A stretch of 64,000 nt of DNA from Pseudomonas sp. MM223 (GTDB lineage Bacteria > Pseudomonadota > Gammaproteobacteria > Pseudomonadales > Pseudomonadaceae): assembly GCA_947090765.1 (NCBI GenBank), contig OX352322.1, positions 508,501-572,500 on the forward strand. The letters are read 5' to 3'. The notes under the pieces were generated by a model that was not told where the DNA came from, searched no databases, and saw nothing but the letters and a program-made list of their open reading frames with translations. A program made the position numbers and the translations under genes. Below are positions 40,974 through 50,947 of this stretch, one piece after another. Numbering within the stretch: position 1 is the stretch's first letter; each line of letters starts with the position of its first letter.

Positions 40974-42098
40974 ATGAGCGAGGCGAAGTCGAACGCTGCA
41001 ACCAGCGAAACGCTGGTCAGCTTCCGTGGTGTGCAGAAGAGCTACGACGGCGAGTCGCTGATCGTCAAAGACCTCAACCTGGATATCCGCAAGGGCGAGT
41101 TCCTTACGCTGCTTGGCCCGTCCGGCTCTGGCAAGACCACCAGCCTGATGATGCTGGCCGGCTTCGAAACCCCCACCGCCGGTGAAATCCAGCTGGCCGG
41201 GCGCTCGATCAACAACGTGCCACCGCACAAGCGCGACATCGGCATGGTGTTCCAGAACTACGCGCTGTTCCCGCACATGACCGTGGCCGAGAACCTGGCC
41301 TTTCCGCTGACCGTGCGCAACCTGAGCAAGACCGACATCAGCGAGCGGGTCAAACGCGTGCTGAACATGGTCCAGCTCGATGCCTTCGCCAAACGCTACC
41401 CCGGCCAGCTCTCCGGAGGCCAGCAGCAACGTGTGGCCCTGGCCCGCGCGCTGGTGTTCGAACCACAGTTGGTGCTGATGGACGAACCGCTCGGCGCGCT
41501 GGACAAGCAACTGCGCGAACACATGCAGATGGAGATCAAGCACATCCACCAGCGCCTTGGCGTCACCGTGGTGTACGTGACACACGATCAGGGCGAAGCG
41601 CTGACCATGTCCGACCGCGTGGCGGTGTTCCACCAGGGCGAGATCCAGCAGATCGCCGACCCGCGCACGCTGTACGAAGAACCCTGCAATACCTTCGTTG
41701 CCAACTTCATTGGTGAGAACAACCGCATCAACGGCACCCTGCTGGCCAGCGATGGCAAGCGCTGCCAGGTGCAGCTGCCGCGCGGCGAGCGGGTCGAGGC
41801 GCTGGCGGTGAACGTTGGCCAGGCCGGCGAACCGGTAACCCTGTCGATCCGCCCGGAGCGTGTGCGCCTGAACGGCCACAGCGAAAGCTGCGTCAACCGC
41901 TTCTCTGGCCGGGTGGCCGAATTCATTTACCTGGGCGACCACGTGCGGGTGCGCCTGGAAGTTTGCGGCAAAGGCGACTTCTTCGTGAAACAGCCGATTG
42001 CCGAGCTCGACCCGGCCCTGGCCGTGGGCGATGTGGTACCGCTGGGCTGGGAGGTGGAGCACGCCCGCGCGCTCGATCCGATTGCCGAAGCCCATTGA
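40974..42098 (+). CDS. Polyamine-type ABC transporter ATP-binding protein
   Basis: A 374-residue ABC ATPase of the PotA/PotG type. Walker A is [10 protein letters not shown] (about 45-54), the Q-loop follows in [14 protein letters not shown], the ABC signature is [15 protein letters not shown] (about 143-157), and Walker B is [12 protein letters not shown] (about 163-174). The C-terminus (about 290-370) is a TOBE-like domain. It starts a four-gene operon with a binding protein and two permeases. Spermidine or putrescine uptake is inferred from family and gene order; the exact substrate is not decidable from sequence. Confidence 0.93.
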   Translation: MSEAKSNAATSETLVSFRGVQKSYDGESLIVKDLNLDIRKGEFLTLLGPSGSGKTTSLMMLAGFETPTAGEIQLAGRSINNVPPHKRDIGMVFQNYALFPHMTVAENLAFPLTVRNLSKTDISERVKRVLNMVQLDAFAKRYPGQLSGGQQQRVALARALVFEPQLVLMDEPLGALDKQLREHMQMEIKHIHQRLGVTVVYVTHDQGEALTMSDRVAVFHQGEIQQIADPRTLYEEPCNTFVANFIGENNRINGTLLASDGKRCQVQLPRGERVEALAVNVGQAGEPVTLSIRPERVRLNGHSESCVNRFSGRVAEFIYLGDHVRVRLEVCGKGDFFVKQPIAELDPALAVGDVVPLGWEVEHARALDPIAEAH

Positions 42099-42138
42099 TG
42101 GATTGCTTCACCAACCCTGTACTGTGGAGAGAATAAGA

Positions 42139-43173
42139 ATGCGCAAGCAGTTGAAACTGACCGCCCTGGCCCTGGGGCTGTTCGCCGCTGGCCAGGCCAT
42201 GGCCGCAGACCTCACCGTGATCTCGTTCGGGGGCGCCAACAAGGCTGCCCAGGTCAAGGCGTTCTACGAGCCATGGGAGAAGGCAGGTAATGGCAAGATC
42301 GTCGCCGGCGAGTACAACGGCGAAATGGCCAAGGTCAAAGCGATGGTCGACACCAAGAGTGTGTCGTGGAACCTGGTAGAGGTTGAGTCGCCAGAGTTGG
42401 CGCGCGGTTGCGATGAGGGCATGTTCGAAGAGCTTGACCCAGCCCTGTTCGGTAACGAGGCCGACTATGTGCCTGGCGCCATTCAGCCTTGCGGCGTGGG
42501 CTTCTTTGTCTGGTCAACGGTCATGGCCTACAACGCCGACAAGCTCAAGACTGCACCTACCAGCTGGGCCGATTTCTGGGACACCAAGCAGTTCCCAGGC
42601 AAGCGTGGCCTGCGCAAGGGCGCCAAGTACACCATGGAATTCGCGCTGATGGCCGATGGCGTTGCGCCCAAGGACGTCTACAAGGTGCTGGCAACCAAGG
42701 AGGGCCAGGACCGCGCCTTCAAGAAACTCGATGAGCTCAAACCCAACATCCAGTGGTGGGAAGCGGGTGCACAGCCACCGCAGTTCCTGGCCTCGGGCGA
42801 CGTGGTCATGAGTTCTGCCTACAACGGCCGTATTGCCGCTGTGCAGAAAGAGAGCAACCTCAAGGTGGTGTGGAACGGCGGCATCTACGACTTTGATGCC
42901 TGGGCGATCCCGAAAGGTGCCAAGAACGTCGAAGAGGCGAAGAAGTTCATCGCCTACAGCGTCAAGCCCGAGCAGCAGAAGATCTACTCCGAAAACATCG
43001 CCTATGGCCCGGCCAACGCCAAGGCCGTAAGCCTGCTGTCGGACGAGGTGAAGAAGGACATGCCGACCACACCTGAAAACATCGCCAACCAGGTGCAGAT
43101 CGACGTGGCCTTCTGGGCTGACAACAGCGAGCAGCTGGAGCAACGCTTCAACGCCTGGGCGGCGAAGAAGTAA
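42139..43173 (+). CDS. Polyamine-type ABC transporter periplasmic binding protein
   Basis: A 344-residue extracellular solute-binding protein of the PotD/PotF type. Signal peptide (about 1-23, ending AMAAD), then LTVISFGGANKAAQVKAFYE, WNLVEVESPELARGCDEG and a C-terminal two-lobe fold. ATG at 42139 follows GGAGAG and begins the signal peptide, so the longer in-frame start inside potA is rejected. The next feature is a GC-rich hairpin before the permease gene, typical of processing that raises binding-protein mRNA levels. Confidence 0.93.
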   Translation: MRKQLKLTALALGLFAAGQAMAADLTVISFGGANKAAQVKAFYEPWEKAGNGKIVAGEYNGEMAKVKAMVDTKSVSWNLVEVESPELARGCDEGMFEELDPALFGNEADYVPGAIQPCGVGFFVWSTVMAYNADKLKTAPTSWADFWDTKQFPGKRGLRKGAKYTMEFALMADGVAPKDVYKVLATKEGQDRAFKKLDELKPNIQWWEAGAQPPQFLASGDVVMSSAYNGRIAAVQKESNLKVVWNGGIYDFDAWAIPKGAKNVEEAKKFIAYSVKPEQQKIYSENIAYGPANAKAVSLLSDEVKKDMPTTPENIANQVQIDVAFWADNSEQLEQRFNAWAAKK

Positions 43174-43186
43174 AGGTCCGGTGTAG

Positions 43187-43205
43187 GGGGCCGCAAAGCG
43201 GCCCC
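43187..43205 (+). terminator. Intercistronic hairpin after the binding-protein gene
   Basis: GGGGCCGC-AAA-GCGGCCCC followed by ATTTTC. It probably acts as a partial terminator or mRNA-stabilising structure between the binding protein and permease genes. Confidence 0.75.
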
Positions 43206-43233
43206 ATTTTCAGTTCGTATCGCGGAGTTCGCC

Positions 43234-44484
43234 ATGGCCATTGCAGTGCCCCTCAACGAAGGCGCAGGTCCAAGTCTCAAGCAGCGCCTGAAACACGCCG
43301 AGCGGGTCAACCGCTGGAAGGCACAGGCGTTGATCGCGCCGCTGGCGCTGTTTCTTCTGCTGGTGTTCCTGGTGCCGATTGCGGCGCTGCTTTACAAGAG
43401 CGTCGGTAACCCGGAAGTGGTCGCCGGCCTGCCGCGCACGGTAGACATCATCACTCAGTGGGATGGCAAGAGCCTGCCGGGCGAGGATGTGTACAAGGCG
43501 CTGAGCCAGGACCTGGCCGAGTCGCGCAAGAACCAGACCCTTGGCGACCTGTCCAAACGCTTGAACATGGAACTGGCCGGCTACCGCAGCTTGTTGACCA
43601 AGACCGCCCGGGCACTGCCATTCAAGGCTGAACCAGCCTCTTATAAAGACGCCCTGCAGGCCGTCGACGAGCGTTGGGGCGACCCGGCCTACTGGCAGGC
43701 GATACGCCGCAATACCAGTACGGTAACCTCGTTCTACCTGCTGGCCTCTGTCGACCACCGAATCGATGACCTTGGCGAGTTGGCCAAGGCTACCCCGGAC
43801 CAGGCCATTTACCTGGATATCTTTGCCCGCACCCTGTGGATGGGGGTGGTGATTACCGCCATCTGCCTGGTGCTGGCTTACCCGCTGGCCTACCTGCTGG
43901 CCAACCTGCCGACCCGGCAAAGCAACCTGCTGATGATTCTGGTGCTGCTGCCGTTCTGGACCTCGATCCTGGTGCGGGTGGCGGCGTGGATCGTACTGCT
44001 GCAATCGGGCGGCCTGATCAACAGCGCACTGATGGCCATGGGCATCATCGACCAGCCGCTGGAGCTGGTGTTCAACCGCACCGGTGTGTACATCTCCATG
44101 GTGCACATCCTGCTGCCGTTCATGATCCTGCCGCTGTACAGCGTGATGAAGGGTATTTCCCCAAGCTACATGCGTGCTGCGATCTCGCTGGGCTGCCACC
44201 CGTTCGCCAGCTTCTGGCGGGTGTACTTCCCGCAGACCTACGCCGGTGTTGGCGCCGGTTGCCTGCTGGTGTTCATCCTGGCCATCGGCTACTACATCAC
44301 CCCGGCGCTGCTGGGCAGCCCGAACGACCAGATGGTCAGCTACTTTGTTGCCTTCTATACCAACACCAGCATCAACTGGGGCATGGCCACCGCGCTGGGC
44401 GGGCTGTTGCTGCTGGCTACCGTGCTGTTGTACCTGATCTATAGCTGGCTGGTCGGCGCCAGCCGTCTGCGCCTGAGCTTCGAG
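43234..44484 (+). CDS. Polyamine-type ABC transporter permease 1 (PotB-like), stop codon apparently lost
   Basis: About 416 residues of membrane permease. A soluble N-terminal part with a hydrophobic anchor (APLALFLLLVFLVPIAALLY, about 36-55) is followed by five to six transmembrane segments. The EAA-type loop is MRAAISLGCHPFASFWRVYF (about 312-331). The natural end should be near SRLRLSF at about 44481, just before the potC Shine-Dalgarno GAGGAG. As given, the frame has no stop there and runs on out of phase through potC to 45120 with a low-complexity tail. One missing base (for example a T giving TGA after TTC) would restore a normal end. Substrate is inferred from the operon. Confidence 0.85.
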
Positions 44485-44494
44485 GAGCCTTGCC

Positions 44495-45322
44495 ATGTTG
44501 AGCCCCTATATGTCGCCCGTGGAGCGGGTCTGGTTCTACAGCCTGCGCATTCTTTGCGGCTTGGTTCTGCTGTTTTTGATATTGCCGGTGCTGGTGATCG
44601 TGCCGCTGTCGTTCAACAGTGGCAGCTTCCTGGTGTACCCATTGCAGGGCTTTTCGCTGCAGTGGTACCAGGATTTCTTTGGCTCGGCCGAATGGATGCG
44701 TGCGCTGAAAAACAGCATCATCGTCGCACCAGCGGCCACGGTGCTGGCCATGGTGTTCGGCACCCTGGCGGCCATTGGCCTGACCCGTGGCGATTTCCCG
44801 GGCAAGTCACTGGTGATGGCGCTGGTGATTTCACCGATGGTGGTACCGGTGGTGATCATCGGTGTGGCCAGCTACCTGTTCTTCGCCCCGCTGGGGATGG
44901 GCAACAGCTTCACCTCGCTGATTCTGGTGCATGCGGTGCTGGGCGTGCCGTTCGTCATCATTACCGTGTCGGCAACCTTGCAGGGCTTCAACTACAACCT
45001 GGTGCGGGCGGCGGCCAGCCTGGGCGCATCGCCGCTGCTGGCCTTCCGTCGGGTGACCCTGCCGCTGATTGCGCCGGGGGTGATCTCCGGGGCGCTGTTC
45101 GCGTTTGCCACGTCGTTTGACGAGGTGGTGGTGACGCTGTTCCTGGCCGGGCCCGAGCAGGCGACCCTGCCGAGGCAGATGTTCAGTGGTATTCGCGAGA
45201 ACCTGAGCCCGACCATTGCGGCGGCGGCGACCTTGCTGATTGCCTTCTCGGTGATACTGCTGCTGACCCTGGAGTGGTTGCGTGGGCGTAGCGAGAAACT
45301 GAGAACCCAGCAGCCTGCCTGA
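44495..45322 (+). CDS. Polyamine-type ABC transporter permease 2 (PotC-like)
   Basis: A 275-residue inner-membrane permease with about six hydrophobic segments and the EAA loop VRAAASLGASPLLAFRRVTL (about 170-189). It is the last gene of the potA-binding protein-potB-potC operon. The Shine-Dalgarno GAGGAG sits about 8 bases before the ATG, inside the end of the upstream permease gene. Full length. A perfect 33-bp-arm REP repeat follows and separates it from rpe. Confidence 0.93.
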   Translation: MLSPYMSPVERVWFYSLRILCGLVLLFLILPVLVIVPLSFNSGSFLVYPLQGFSLQWYQDFFGSAEWMRALKNSIIVAPAATVLAMVFGTLAAIGLTRGDFPGKSLVMALVISPMVVPVVIIGVASYLFFAPLGMGNSFTSLILVHAVLGVPFVIITVSATLQGFNYNLVRAAASLGASPLLAFRRVTLPLIAPGVISGALFAFATSFDEVVVTLFLAGPEQATLPRQMFSGIRENLSPTIAAAATLLIAFSVILLLTLEWLRGRSEKLRTQQPA

Positions 45323-45340
45323 TTTTCTGGTGTCTGCACT

Positions 45341-45445
45341 GGCCTCATCGCCGGCAAGCCAGCTCCCACAGGGATCTCACAGGACTCTGCAACTCTTAAG
45401 GCCTGTGCAGAACCCTGTGGGAGCTGGCTTGCCGGCGATGAGGCC
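45341..45445. repeat. REP-type inverted pair, perfect 33-bp arms
   Basis: Starts GGCCTCATCGCCGGCAAGCC at 45341 with exact complement ending at 45445. It follows potC and precedes rpe. Confidence 0.85.
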
Positions 45446-45550
45446 GGCACAGGTTGAAACAGCTGGTCGACACGGATTGATACCAATCAGCCTCTACCCG
45501 TTTGCCTGAGTTACAATGCGCGCCACCGTGATTCTGCCAACAGGTGCGCC

Positions 45551-46225
45551 ATGCAGCCCTACGCTATTGCCCCGTCCATTCTCTCTGCCGATTTCGCCCG
45601 CCTGGGTGAGGACGTCGACAAGGTATTGGCGGCGGGTGCCGACATCGTCCACTTCGATGTCATGGACAACCACTACGTTCCCAACCTGACCATTGGCCCG
45701 ATGGTTTGCACCGCCCTGCGCAAGTACGGCGTCACTGCCCCGATCGACGTGCACCTGATGGTCAGCCCGGTCGACCGCATCATCGGTGACTTCATCGAAG
45801 CCGGCGCCACCTACATCACCTTCCACCCGGAAGCCTCGCAGCACGTCGACCGTTCGCTGCAACTGATCAAGGACGGCGGCTGCAAGGCTGGCCTGGTGTT
45901 CAACCCGGCCACCAGCCTGGACGCCCTGAAGTACGTGATGGACAAGATCGACATGGTGCTGCTGATGAGCGTCAACCCAGGCTTCGGCGGGCAGAAGTTC
46001 ATCCCAGGCACCCTCGACAAGCTGCGCGAGGCGCGTGCGCTGATCGACGCCAGTGGCCGTGATATCCGCCTGGAAATCGACGGTGGCGTCAACGTCAACA
46101 ACATCCGTGAGATCGCTGCCGCTGGCGCCGACACATTCGTGGCAGGTTCGGCTATCTTCAACGCCCCGGACTACCAGGAAGTCATCGCCAAGATGCGCGC
46201 CGAACTGGCTCAGGCCCGCCCATGA
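45551..46225 (+). CDS. rpe: Ribulose-phosphate 3-epimerase
   Basis: A 224-residue TIM-barrel enzyme that interconverts ribulose 5-phosphate and xylulose 5-phosphate. Signature segments are [17 protein letters not shown] (about 6-22), [17 protein letters not shown] (about 36-52), [16 protein letters not shown] (about 139-148) and EIDGGVN (about 176-182), with the metal and catalytic Asp/His residues visible. Its stop overlaps the gph start by 4 bp. Rpe-gph-trpE is a conserved pseudomonad order. Confidence 0.98.
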   Translation: MQPYAIAPSILSADFARLGEDVDKVLAAGADIVHFDVMDNHYVPNLTIGPMVCTALRKYGVTAPIDVHLMVSPVDRIIGDFIEAGATYITFHPEASQHVDRSLQLIKDGGCKAGLVFNPATSLDALKYVMDKIDMVLLMSVNPGFGGQKFIPGTLDKLREARALIDASGRDIRLEIDGGVNVNNIREIAAAGADTFVAGSAIFNAPDYQEVIAKMRAELAQARP

Positions 46226-47040
46226 GTGGCTTCGAGCAGCTGTTCCCGGGGACGCTGCCCAGGCTGGTGATGTTCGATCTGGACGGTACCCTGATCGACT
46301 CCGTGCCCGACCTGGCCGCCGCCGTGGACCGCATGCTGCTCGAACTGGGGCGCCCGCCCGCCGGCCTGGAGGCAGTGCGCCACTGGGTTGGCAATGGCGC
46401 CCAGGTGCTGGTGCGCCGGGCGCTGGCGGGTGGCATCGACCACGCCGCCGTGGATGATGCACTGGCTGACCAGGCGCTGGCGCTGTTCATGGACGCCTAT
46501 GCGCAAAGCCATGAGCTGACCGTGGTCTACCCCGGCGTAAAGGACACCCTGCGCTGGCTGCGCAAGCAGGGCGTGGAGATGGCCCTGATCACCAACAAGC
46601 CCGAGCGCTTCGTCGGCCCGTTGCTGGACCAGATGAAAATCGGCAACTACTTCCGCTGGATCATTGGCGGCGACACCCTGCCGCAGAAAAAGCCTGACCC
46701 GGCGGCTTTGCTGTATGTCATGCAGATGGCCAGCGTTACCCCGCAGCAGTCGCTGTTTGTCGGCGATTCGCGCAGTGACGTGCTGGCGGCCAAGGCGGCT
46801 GGCGTGCAGTGCGTGGGGCTGACCTATGGCTACAACCATGGCCGGCCGATCCACGACGAATCCCCCAACCTGGTGATCGACGACCTGCGCGCATTGCTGC
46901 CCGGTTGCGCAGACCCGGCCACTGGGATAACGTTGGCGAACCTTCAAGCCTCACAAGACAGAGAGCCCACCGTGGTGGTAACTGGCAAATTCTGGATGAA
47001 AGTCATCAAGGCCTTGGCCCGCTGGCGTTGGCGCGCCTGA
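46222..47040 (+). CDS. gph: Phosphoglycolate phosphatase, with trpE leader nested at its end
   Basis: A 272-residue HAD-family phosphatase that removes 2-phosphoglycolate. Motif I is [16 protein letters not shown] (D20 and D22 region), motif II lies in [10 protein letters not shown], and motif III in KPDPAALLY and [15 protein letters not shown]. The catalytic part ends near residue 225. The last 15 codons ([14 protein letters not shown] then stop) are in frame with gph but also form a self-contained trp leader peptide just before trpE. It overlaps rpe by 4 bp. The frame is therefore both protein tail and regulatory peptide. Confidence 0.94.
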   Translation: MSGFEQLFPGTLPRLVMFDLDGTLIDSVPDLAAAVDRMLLELGRPPAGLEAVRHWVGNGAQVLVRRALAGGIDHAAVDDALADQALALFMDAYAQSHELTVVYPGVKDTLRWLRKQGVEMALITNKPERFVGPLLDQMKIGNYFRWIIGGDTLPQKKPDPAALLYVMQMASVTPQQSLFVGDSRSDVLAAKAAGVQCVGLTYGYNHGRPIHDESPNLVIDDLRALLPGCADPATGITLANLQASQDREPTVVVTGKFWMKVIKALARWRWRA

Positions 47041-47095
47041 CTTCAGCCTGCCGGCGCGTGCCGGCCCGTCCGTTTGCCTGACCTATTGCTGCTTG
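46996..47095 (+). promoter_or_regulatory. trpE attenuator region with leader peptide [14 protein letters not shown]
   Basis: An ATG at 46996 within gph starts a 14-residue peptide with two Trp codons near its end (TGG CGT TGG). After the stop (47038-47040) come a GC-rich hairpin GCCGGC-GCGT-GCCGGC (47050-47065) and CGTTTGCC. A nearly identical arrangement precedes trpG. Attenuation of trpE and trpGDC in P. putida has been described, so a Trp-controlled attenuator is likely. Confidence 0.75.
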
Positions 47096-47109
47096 CCACG
47101 AGGCTACTC

Positions 47110-48592
47110 ATGAACCGCGAAGAATTCCTGCGCCTGGCCGCTGCCGGCTACAACCGCATTCCCCTGGCCTGCGAAACCCTTGCCGACTTCGACACGCCGC
47201 TGTCGATCTACCTGAAACTGGCTGACCAGCCCAACTCGTACCTGCTCGAGTCGGTGCAGGGCGGTGAGAAATGGGGCCGTTACTCGATGATCGGCCTGCC
47301 GTCGCGCACTGTGATGCGTGTGCACGGCTACCATGTCAGCATCCTGCAGGATGGCGTCGAGGTTGAAAGCCACGATGTCGAAGACCCGCTGGCGTTCGTT
47401 GAAACCTTCAAGGATCGCTACAAGGTTGCCGACATCCCTGGCCTGCCGCGTTTCAACGGCGGCCTGGTCGGCTACTTTGGCTACGACTGCGTGCGCTATG
47501 TGGAAAAACGCCTGGGCGCCAGCCCCAACCCCGACCCTCTGGGCGTGCCGGATATCCTGCTGATGGTGTCCGACGCGGTGGTGGTGTTTGACAACCTGGC
47601 AGGCAAGATGCACGCCATCGTGCTGGTCGACCCGGCCGAGGAACAGGCCTTCGAACAGGGCCAGGCACGCCTGCAAGGCTTGCTCGAAACCCTGCGTCAG
47701 CCGATCACCCCGCGCCGCGGCCTGGACCTGAGCGGCCCGCAGGCCGCCGAGCCGGAATTCCGCTCCAGCTACACCCGCGAGGATTACGAGAACGCGGTCG
47801 GCCGTATCAAGGAGTACATCCTGGCCGGTGACTGCATGCAGGTGGTGCCGTCGCAGCGCATGTCGATCGACTTCAAGGCTGCGCCCATCGACCTGTACCG
47901 TGCGCTGCGCTGCTTCAACCCGACGCCGTATATGTACTTCTTCAACTTCGGCGACTTCCATGTAGTCGGCAGCTCGCCCGAGGTACTGGTGCGCGTCGAG
48001 GACAACCTGGTGACTGTGCGCCCGATTGCCGGTACCCGCCCGCGTGGCGCGACCGAAGAAGCCGACCGTGCGCTGGAAGACGACCTGCTGTCGGACGACA
48101 AGGAAATCGCCGAGCACCTGATGCTGATCGACCTGGGCCGTAACGACGTTGGCCGTGTGTCCTCGACCGGCAGCGTGCGCCTGACCGAGAAGATGGTGAT
48201 CGAGCGTTACTCCAACGTGATGCACATTGTGTCCAACGTCACCGGCCAGTTGCGCGAGGGGCTGACGGCGATGGATGCACTGCGGGCGATCCTGCCAGCT
48301 GGCACCCTGTCGGGTGCGCCGAAAATTCGCGCGATGGAAATCATCGACGAGTTGGAGCCGGTCAAGCGGGGTGTTTACGGTGGTGCAGTCGGCTACTTTG
48401 CCTGGAACGGTAACATGGACACCGCAATTGCCATCCGTACTGCCGTGATCAAGGACGGTGAGCCTGCATGTGCAGGCCGGGGGCGGTATTGTTGCCGACT
48501 CGGTGCCGACGCTGGAGTGGGAAGAAACCATCAACAAGCGCCGGGCGATGTTCCGTGCGGTGGCATTGGCTGAGCAGACCTCCGCCAAGTAA
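47110..48592 (+). pseudogene. trpE: Anthranilate synthase component I trpE, frame broken by an extra base near 48463 (probable sequence error)
   Basis: TrpE makes anthranilate from chorismate with ammonia from TrpG. From ATG 47110 ([19 protein letters not shown], with GAGG upstream) it runs normally through [29 protein letters not shown] and the catalytic [20 protein letters not shown] region, with the [12 protein letters not shown] and [20 protein letters not shown] blocks. After [10 protein letters not shown] it leaves frame. Removing one C from GGTGAGCCTGCATG gives [19 protein letters not shown] and a normal end at 48592. The total of 1483 bp is one base over 493 codons plus stop. Confidence 0.93.
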
Positions 48593-48606
48593 TTCATTTG
48601 TGCAGC

Positions 48607-48680
48607 CCCATTCGCGGCACAAGGCCGCCCCTACAGGGAAACGCAATCTCCTGTAGGGGCGGCCTTGTGCCGCGAATGGG
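48607..48680. repeat. REP-type inverted repeat between trpE and estP
   Basis: CCCATTCGCGGCACAAGGCC (from 48607) is part of a perfect 31-bp arm matched by 48650-48680 across a 12-base loop. It sits between convergent trpE and estP and may act as a two-way terminator. Confidence 0.85.
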
Positions 48681-48689
48681 CCGCAAAAT

Positions 48690-50580
48690 TCAGAAGTCTA
48701 CGCTCACCCCCAGGCTCACCCCCTGCTGCGTCAATTCATCACTCTTGCGCCAGTTGTAGTTCCCACGCAGATGCACCCCTGCCACCACTTCATGGCTTAT
48801 CCCCAGGCTCGCCCGGGTCAGGTCGCTGTGCGGCGTATACCCGGTCAGGGTGAAGTCATTGGCCGGCAAGCTGGTCAGGTGCATCGTCACATCCTGCTGG
48901 TCATCCTCGAACTCATGTTCCTGCGCCACCTCGGCGAACAGCCGGGTATTCGGCAGCACTTGCACACTGCCCAGCAACCCCAGGCCCAGGCGGCGTGATG
49001 TGCGTTCCTGGTCATCGAAGCCCAGCGCTGTAGAACGCCCACTCTTCTCGGCATAGCCATCCACCTTCACCCGCGCGTAATCAGCGCTGATGAACGGCGC
49101 CAACTGCCAGCGGCTGCTTTCGGCTGCCAGGTTGTAGCCCAGCCGCCCGGACATTGCCCAGGCCTCACCATCGGTATCGCCCTTTTCACTGCGCTCGCTC
49201 GCGCCAAGGGCGAAGGTGCGCTTGAGGTCGCTGTAGTCCAGGTGCCCAGCGGTCAGTGCAGCATCGGCCCACCAGCGGTCCTGGCGGTATTGGGCGAAGA
49301 CGCTGGCCAGGTAGCTGTTCAGTTTGTAGTCCGAATCATTGGCGCCGGCCTCCAGCTTTTGCCGGTACGCGCCGCCGGCCAGGCCCAGCCGCCAGGTGTC
49401 GTTCAGGCGATAGCTGCCGCCAAGGGTCAGGTTGTAGCCGCGGCCATCGCCGCTGGCCGCGCTGCGCTGGCTGTCGAAGTCCAAGTCCTGCGCACCGGTG
49501 GCGACGAAGGCCTGCCATTGGCCAACGGCCTGCCAAGGTGTCTGCCATTGGTTGCGCAGTTCGTCCTGATGGGCGCGCAGGCTGGCGTGAGCCATTTCGG
49601 GGAGCAGCGTCAGCTCCCAGGGGGCGGAGATGATCGAATAGGCGTAGTCGGCAATCAGTTGCTGGCCAGCAATGGTTGGGTGCACCGAGTCGTTGAACAG
49701 CAGTTTTGTCGGGTCTGGGTTTGTGCCGTTGATACCGTACACCGAGTTTTCCACGCAGCTATTGCCGCTGTAGCAGGTGCCGACCAGGTTCTGGTCGCTG
49801 GCCAGCCCGAACTGGCTGGGGGTGGCCAATGCCTCGCTCAGCAGCACGGGGATGTTCAGCGGGATGATTTCGGCATCGATCTGCCCGAGTTGGCTGACCA
49901 GTGACTGGTTGAACGCGCCAGACAGCAGTGACAGCGGATTTTGCTGTGGCGTGCCGCTGAAGTTGGGCGTTTGGCCGAGGTCGGGTAGCAGCCAGACCAT
50001 GATGTAGCGGGCGCCACCTTGTTGCAGGGCCTGGGCGCTGGCCGCCAGGCGGGCACCGGCGGCCACGGCGTCGGCCGGGCTGTTCACCAGGCCTTGCAGG
50101 AAGTCGTTGCCGCCGCCCGTGAGGTAGTAAAGCGCGTTGGGGTCGGCACGCAGGCCATTGGCCAGGTAGCCCGCCTTTTCACGCAGCACCAGGCCGGCGC
50201 CAGGGTTTCCTGGCGGGATGACGGTCTCGGAGGTTGTCGTGATCGAATCAAGGATCTGCTGGGTTGTATAGCCACCGACAGCCCAGTTGTTACCATCGGG
50301 CTGGATGCCCACAGACGTGGAGGGGTTCAGGCTCATCCGGGGTTATACCCAGCCTTCCACCCAGGATCATGGGCGACACAGGTGCAAAGTTGCCATTGGC
50401 ATCGCGGTTGGTGAACCGTGCGCCGGGTGTACCGCCGGTCAGGTCGGGAAACTGCCCTGCATCGGCGAGGCTGTCGCCGAACACAACCAACGTGGAATAG
50501 GGGGAGGGTGCAGCGAACGCCTGGCTACAGGCCAGGGCCAACGAAGCGAGGGTAAAGCGCAGTAACGGGGCTTTTCGCAT
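48690..50580 (-). pseudogene. estP: GDSL esterase autotransporter estP/estA, frame broken by an extra base near 50331 (probable sequence error)
   Basis: A surface-anchored esterase. The first frame from ATG 50580 has a signal peptide (about 1-23, ending QAFAA) and the GDSL serine motif [13 protein letters not shown] (about 32-44), then leaves frame after LGITPDE. The second frame picks up [19 protein letters not shown] and includes the late catalytic block [13 protein letters not shown] and a C-terminal autotransporter beta-barrel ending in VSLGVSVDF with terminal Phe. Removing one C from GATGAGCCTGAAC gives [10 protein letters not shown]. Length 1891 bp is one base over. Related to P. aeruginosa EstA and KT2440 EstP. 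It lies between trpE and trpGDC. Confidence 0.92.
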
Positions 50581-50725
50581 CTGGGAACATCCTTTTCTTT
50601 GTTTTTATCTGGACAACCTGATCGACCTTAGCAAATCGCAGTGCATCCCTCCCAAGTCCATTCGTTTCCCAGTGTTTACAGGCATATTGCGCCCGCCGCC
50701 TCGGTAAGCTACTGTGCCGGGACGT

Positions 50726-50812
50726 ATGAGCGAGACCTATCCTGTGTTGATCGTCAGTAAACTCTTGATGCGCGTAATCAAGGCCCACGCCCGTTGGCGT
50801 TGGCGCGCCTGA
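50726..50812 (+). CDS. trpL: trpGDC leader peptide (TrpL)
   Basis: An ATG at 50726 gives a 28-residue frame ending LLMRVIKAHARWRWRA; an internal ATG at 50768 gives the 14-residue form MRVIKAHARWRWRA. Both end with the two Trp codons TGG CGT TGG shared with the leader in gph. Similarity to the gph tail extends upstream (VLIVSK against VVVTGK), which points to a duplicated leader. Which ATG is used cannot be decided here. It likely senses charged tRNA-Trp and controls downstream trpG transcription. Confidence 0.7.
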   Translation: MSETYPVLIVSKLLMRVIKAHARWRWRA

Positions 50813-50870
50813 CTTTATCCCCTGCCGGCCCGCCCGGCCCGCCCCCGTTTGCCTTCCTGTTTACCGCCCT
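50813..50870 (+). promoter_or_regulatory. trpGDC attenuator hairpin region
   Basis: After the leader stop comes a GC-rich hairpin GCCGG-CCCGC-CCGGC (50824-50838) and then CCCCCGTTTGCC, the same layout as before trpE. The two regions share CCTGACTT, CCTGCCGG, CGGCCCG and CGTTTGCCT blocks. Confidence 0.65.
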
Positions 50871-50947
50871 TTGTGGCATAGCCACGCCTGTGGCTGGTGC
50901 AGAAAGGTTCGAATTCTGAAGTCAGTAGATTCAAGAGGTTTAACCCG

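Noticed and set aside
44484..45120. C-terminal extension of the PotB-like permease as a real fusion domain
   Set aside because: The sequence is the out-of-phase reading of potC and has no hydrophobic pattern of its own; a lost stop is simpler.
50525..50788. 87-residue minus-strand frame upstream of estP
   Set aside because: It overlaps the estP start and the trp leader on the other strand and has no coding features.
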